A program made the position numbers and the translations under genes. Below, piece after piece: positions 61,000 through 64,000 of a stretch of 64,000 bases of DNA (the first letter of the stretch is position 1; each line of letters opens with the position of its first letter). Source of the stretch: Thalassotalea ponticola (lineage in GTDB: Bacteria; Pseudomonadota; Gammaproteobacteria; Enterobacterales; Alteromonadaceae). Where the stretch lies: NCBI RefSeq assembly GCF_041379045.1, contig NZ_CP166871.1, forward strand, positions 682,001 to 746,000, written 5' to 3'. The notes under the pieces are model-generated. The model was not told the DNA's origin. It worked only from the letters and a program-made list of their open reading frames with translations, and searched no databases.

Positions 61000-61268
61000 A
61001 CAACCGCCACTAACACCGAGTGAATGCTACTGTAAGTTTTCACCGGTTTTGTGAGCATTTTTGCAGGCAGTACTTATGCTGTGCGGTTATTCCACATGGG
61101 TAAGTCAGAATGCGGTGAAAATGCTCAATAAACGCAGACCTGCGGATTCGGTTATTGAATTCGCTTAAACGTCATTTCTCATTGTTGCTCGTTCGTTTGC
61201 AAGAACCATACTTTTCTCGCAATGCCTCGGTTAAATCCCGTTTAATTCGAACTACATTCATACCTCAA
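61000..61268. repeat. Spacer with interleaved inverted repeats after the twin genes
   Basis: TGAGCATTTT at 61052-61061 is repeated in reverse complement at 61118-61127, and TTTCACCG (about 61038) matches CGGTGAAA at 61113-61120. A 32-bp stretch at 61146-61177 matches 28 of 32 bases at 35898-35929. There is no ORF. Confidence 0.5.
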
Positions 61269-62213
61269 CTAGGTAGCAACGTGTCTTTTTATAAAGGCGG
61301 CGATATTATCGGCAATGGCGTTTATTAGTCGCTGTTGTGCCTGTTGCGACCCCCAAGCAATATGAGCCGTAATGTATAAGTTCGGGTGTTGATAGGCAAT
61401 TAAAGGGTGTTCATCCGTAGCGGGTTCGGTATCGAGTACGTCGAGTATGACCGCATCCAACTTGCGACTTCGCAACGCCTTTATTACCGCATCATTATCA
61501 ATGAGGCCTCCTCTTGCGGTATTGATGAGAATGGCGCCTTTTTTCATTATCGCAATACTGTGTTGATCAATTAACGCTTGGGTTTTATCGGTGAGTGGTG
61601 CGTGCAAACTGACCACATCAGCAACGCTCAAGGCTTGTTCAAAGGGCATCCTACCAGGGCGAATTGAATGAGCATCGCGTCGCTCTGCGATAATAACATG
61701 CATCCCAAATGCTCGAGCAATCGTTTCTACCGAACGAGCAATACTGCCGTAGCCAATAAGGGTTAAGGTTTTACCTGACAGTTCGTGAATCGGTGTTGTA
61801 AAGTGGCAAAACACATGACTTTTTTGCCACTCACCACGCCTGACATTAGCGACATATTCTGATGTTTTTTGCATGTGTTCCAACAGCATAGCGAATACGT
61901 ATTGGCTGACTGATGAGGTCGAATATCCCTCCACATTGTTGACTGAAATTCCCCGTCGCCTCGCTGCTTCTGTGTCTATATTGTTGGTGCCGGTTGCCGC
62001 CACACAAATTTGCTTTAAGTGCGGTAATTGCGCCATGATCTCATCGTCAATTACCACTTTATTGGTAATAATGATATCGGCATAGCGACTGCGAGCCACT
62101 ACTTTGTTAGCCGGCGTTGAATCAAAATAGCTGATATTAGTAAGCGAGGTTTCGATAGGTGAAAAATCAATGTTCTCGTTGATGGTACTCTTGTCTAAAA
62201 ATACTGCGCGCAT
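61269..62213 (-). CDS. D-isomer-specific 2-hydroxyacid dehydrogenase
   Basis: A 314-residue NAD-dependent dehydrogenase. The Rossmann motif is GYGSIARSVETIARAFG near residue 153. The catalytic triad is read as Arg (TARGGL, near 234), Glu (DTEPATDEHP, near 263) and His (TAHIAWGSQQ, near 283). Members reduce glyoxylate/hydroxypyruvate, 2-ketoacids or pyridoxal derivatives, and HprA-like glycerate dehydrogenase is the nearest in pattern. It sits four bases behind the nnrS-like gene, so the two probably form an operon. Confidence 0.9.
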   Translation of the reverse strand: MRAVFLDKSTINENIDFSPIETSLTNISYFDSTPANKVVARSRYADIIITNKVVIDDEIMAQLPHLKQICVAATGTNNIDTEAARRRGISVNNVEGYSTSSVSQYVFAMLLEHMQKTSEYVANVRRGEWQKSHVFCHFTTPIHELSGKTLTLIGYGSIARSVETIARAFGMHVIIAERRDAHSIRPGRMPFEQALSVADVVSLHAPLTDKTQALIDQHSIAIMKKGAILINTARGGLIDNDAVIKALRSRKLDAVILDVLDTEPATDEHPLIAYQHPNLYITAHIAWGSQQAQQRLINAIADNIAAFIKRHVAT

Positions 62214-62217
62214 GAAT

Positions 62218-63423
62218 CTATCCTGGCCGGCCGTCTTTTCTGGGTTGCATTAACACAGGGGCATATTTAATTAAAAAAATAGCAAATGCAATAAGCCAAC
62301 ACAAACTACTTAATTGAATAAATAGTAAATGATTGTGTGGCCAAATAATCGGACCAAAGCTACGTAACAAGGCGGCTAATGGCACCAAAATAAAAGCAAT
62401 ACTTACAATCCGAGCTGGCGTCAATGGTCGTCCAGTGTGGCCTAAACTCACCCTAGATATCATCGCCAAAATTAACCCCGCCATACCGCCAACGGTTAAT
62501 AAATGCCAAATATGATTTAACGCCGTTGATTGTAAAAACAGACATATCGACAATCCAATTAAACCGATACCAGTATATAGTACACTGCAGTGCAACGACC
62601 ACAATAATGGCGTTGACAGGGTAATCCAAGGTCGCCACCGCAACAGACGAACGGTATGCGCACTGCCGCTGATCAGCATCAACACTGCTAGCATCGTTGT
62701 TGGGATACCAAGGTGAGAGGTCATTAAATAACTCGCAATAAGTAGCAATAACGGGATATTGCAGGCGCGGTCTATATAGGTATTGGGCAATGGCTTGCTC
62801 GTGCCGGTGGCATTTGCAGTAAACATCGGCACCACGCGTGCGGTCATAATAGACATAAGTAAGGTAATCAATAAAATAGCCGCATAAAACAGATATTGAA
62901 TATTGGCGTCATACCAGCCAAGAACGACCGAATGCATAAGCGCGTTAAGGATCAATAAAGCCGCCAAAATAACGACGAAAAACGCATTGCGAGTTTGCTT
63001 TACTCGCAGTAACGGCTTGGCTAAAAAGTAAGCCGCCACAGGCAAAAAACTCAAATCAATAAGCGCAATTAGTTCCTTGGCAAGCCAACCATCGAGTAAT
63101 AAGCTGATCCGACCGGCAATCCATAGCAGAACGAGATACATTAACGGTGCGCCATTTATCGAGCGCACGCCAGTCCAGTTTTGTACAGCCGTTAATAAAA
63201 AGCCGACAATTATCGCGCAGACAAAACCAAAGATCATTTCGTGAACGTGATAAAAATAGCCGCCACCGTAAACCGATATGGCAACATTGGCCGATAACAC
63301 CACAAGCCAAACAACTAATGCGAAGCAACTAAAAAACACCCCTAAGGTAAAAAACGGTCTGAAACTCAGACGAAATAATGGGGTTATATTGGATTCTTTA
63401 GCGAGATCGTCAATTGACAGCAT
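62218..63423 (-). CDS. NnrS-family membrane protein
   Basis: A 401-residue integral membrane protein with about 12 helices. The N-terminal pattern PLFRLSFRPFFTLGVFFSCFALVVW and YHVHEMIFGFVCAIIVGFLLTAVQNWTG, with the histidines, and the later HIWHLLTVGGMAGLILAMISRVSLGHTGR are signatures of NnrS, a haem- and copper-containing protein linked to nitric-oxide stress. No nirS, nirK, norB or nnrR gene lies in the window. It forms a likely two-gene operon with the 2-hydroxyacid dehydrogenase. Confidence 0.9.
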   Translation of the reverse strand: MLSIDDLAKESNITPLFRLSFRPFFTLGVFFSCFALVVWLVVLSANVAISVYGGGYFYHVHEMIFGFVCAIIVGFLLTAVQNWTGVRSINGAPLMYLVLLWIAGRISLLLDGWLAKELIALIDLSFLPVAAYFLAKPLLRVKQTRNAFFVVILAALLILNALMHSVVLGWYDANIQYLFYAAILLITLLMSIMTARVVPMFTANATGTSKPLPNTYIDRACNIPLLLLIASYLMTSHLGIPTTMLAVLMLISGSAHTVRLLRWRPWITLSTPLLWSLHCSVLYTGIGLIGLSICLFLQSTALNHIWHLLTVGGMAGLILAMISRVSLGHTGRPLTPARIVSIAFILVPLAALLRSFGPIIWPHNHLLFIQLSSLCWLIAFAIFLIKYAPVLMQPRKDGRPG

Positions 63424-63600
63424 TTAGTACTCTTGGCCGTTCGGTAACTATGGATGATTTGCTGTTTCCCAGTTTGATACACATACCACAAGTAAAAAAA
63501 TGCAGGGAGATTACATAATACCGTGAGTATAGCCTTAAAAGGCAAATATAGGATAATGACGTAGACTATATGCTATACCTAATAAAGAATAGGGGGATCT

Positions 63601-64000
63601 ATGCCTACATCATTGCGATATCCACTTGCGGTTATCATTGGTTGGTGTGTGGCCTTGGCCGTGGTGTACGGCGTTGAAAAGCTTGGTCATGTTTTTTATC
63701 CACCACCATCTTCTCTGCACATTAACGATCAACAGCAATTGTCAGAGTATATTAATTCGTTGCCGTTTGGGGCTTTGTTGTTTGTCATTTTAGCTTGGTT
63801 TGTGGCCATCTTTTGTGGTGGTTTGGCGGCTTGCTACATTGCCAAAGGGGCAAGTATGGTAATGGCATTTTTGGTTGGCTTATTAATTTTTGTCAGCGCA
63901 CTAAGTAGCTTGATGGTGCTTGATCGCCCGTTGTGGTTTTCGGTGATAACCCTTGTGGGCTTACCCATTGTCATTGCCATTACGGGGCGTATCGGTCGGC
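63601..64000 (+). CDS. Membrane protein of unknown family (3' truncated by window)
   Basis: A frame open from ATG 63601 to the window end, 133 residues visible. It shows about four hydrophobic helices (residues of about 8-28, 56-75, 78-97 and 99-128) with a short polar loop near 33-50. AGGGGGATCT is a good ribosome-binding site. Phrases such as WFVAIFCGGLAACYIAKGAS look like a small permease or channel-type protein, but I cannot name the family. Confidence 0.72.
   Translation, partial: MPTSLRYPLAVIIGWCVALAVVYGVEKLGHVFYPPPSSLHINDQQQLSEYINSLPFGALLFVILAWFVAIFCGGLAACYIAKGASMVMAFLVGLLIFVSALSSLMVLDRPLWFSVITLVGLPIVIAITGRIGR

Overview
The window is an ordinary stretch of chromosome from a marine gammaproteobacterium of the Alteromonadales. 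Colwelliaceae (Thalassotalea/Colwellia-like) is the most likely family. This rests on the rRNA sequence, the moderate GC content, the E. coli-like gene neighbourhoods (yqiA-parE, parC-plsC, pepA-holC-valS facing lptF-lptG, fbp facing mpl, thrABC) and lineage-flavoured accessory genes. The accessory genes include a TonB receptor, a secreted subtilase, a TolB-propeller amidohydrolase, a large zinc metalloprotease and a pair of 72-residue paralogs. No phage, IS element, CRISPR array or tRNA gene was seen.

Layout. 1-7.6 kb: yqiA (5' truncated), parE, a YSC84-like lipoprotein, a VOC protein, parC, plsC and rraB. 7.8-16.3 kb: a DUF481 outer-membrane protein, then valS-holC-pepA on the minus strand, divergent from lptF-lptG. 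16.3-22.7 kb: a complete rRNA operon with tandem P1/P2 promoters, boxA sites, 16S, 23S and 5S, no spacer tRNA, many small TCCN-loop hairpins and the remnant of a second 5S tail. 22.9-26.5 kb: a two-gene unit of a membrane P-loop NTPase and an MscS-type channel, the least understood protein-coding locus here. 26.8-32.4 kb: fbp divergent from a tightly packed metalloprotease-mpl-ubiX operon. 32.5-46.4 kb: TolB/amidohydrolase fusion, small EF-hand protein, membrane sensor with a degenerate GGDEF domain, mmsA, subtilase, second MscS channel and TonB receptor. 46.5-51.7 kb: small enzymes (ABM, GNAT, M20, SDR), a PA3496-like protein, a DUF3718-like protein and yebG behind a LexA box. 51.8-58.3 kb: a YgjP-like metallopeptidase, then a thr operon with a 24-codon Thr/Ile-rich leader peptide and attenuator, thrA-thrB-thrC-ung. 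58.3-64 kb: GNAT, FAD oxidoreductase, the twin 72-residue proteins, a 2-hydroxyacid dehydrogenase, NnrS and a truncated membrane protein.

The genes mostly serve housekeeping: chromosome decatenation (ParC/ParE), LPS export (LptF/G), translation (rRNA, ValS), peptidoglycan recycling (Mpl), quinone synthesis (UbiX), gluconeogenesis (Fbp), threonine synthesis and base-excision repair (Ung). The most interesting leads are the NTPase-MscS pair, the family of short TCCN-loop hairpins around rrn, the SOS box ahead of yebG and the metallopeptidase, the threonine attenuator, and the twin small proteins. All functional statements come from reading motifs and remembered family features; no database search was run.
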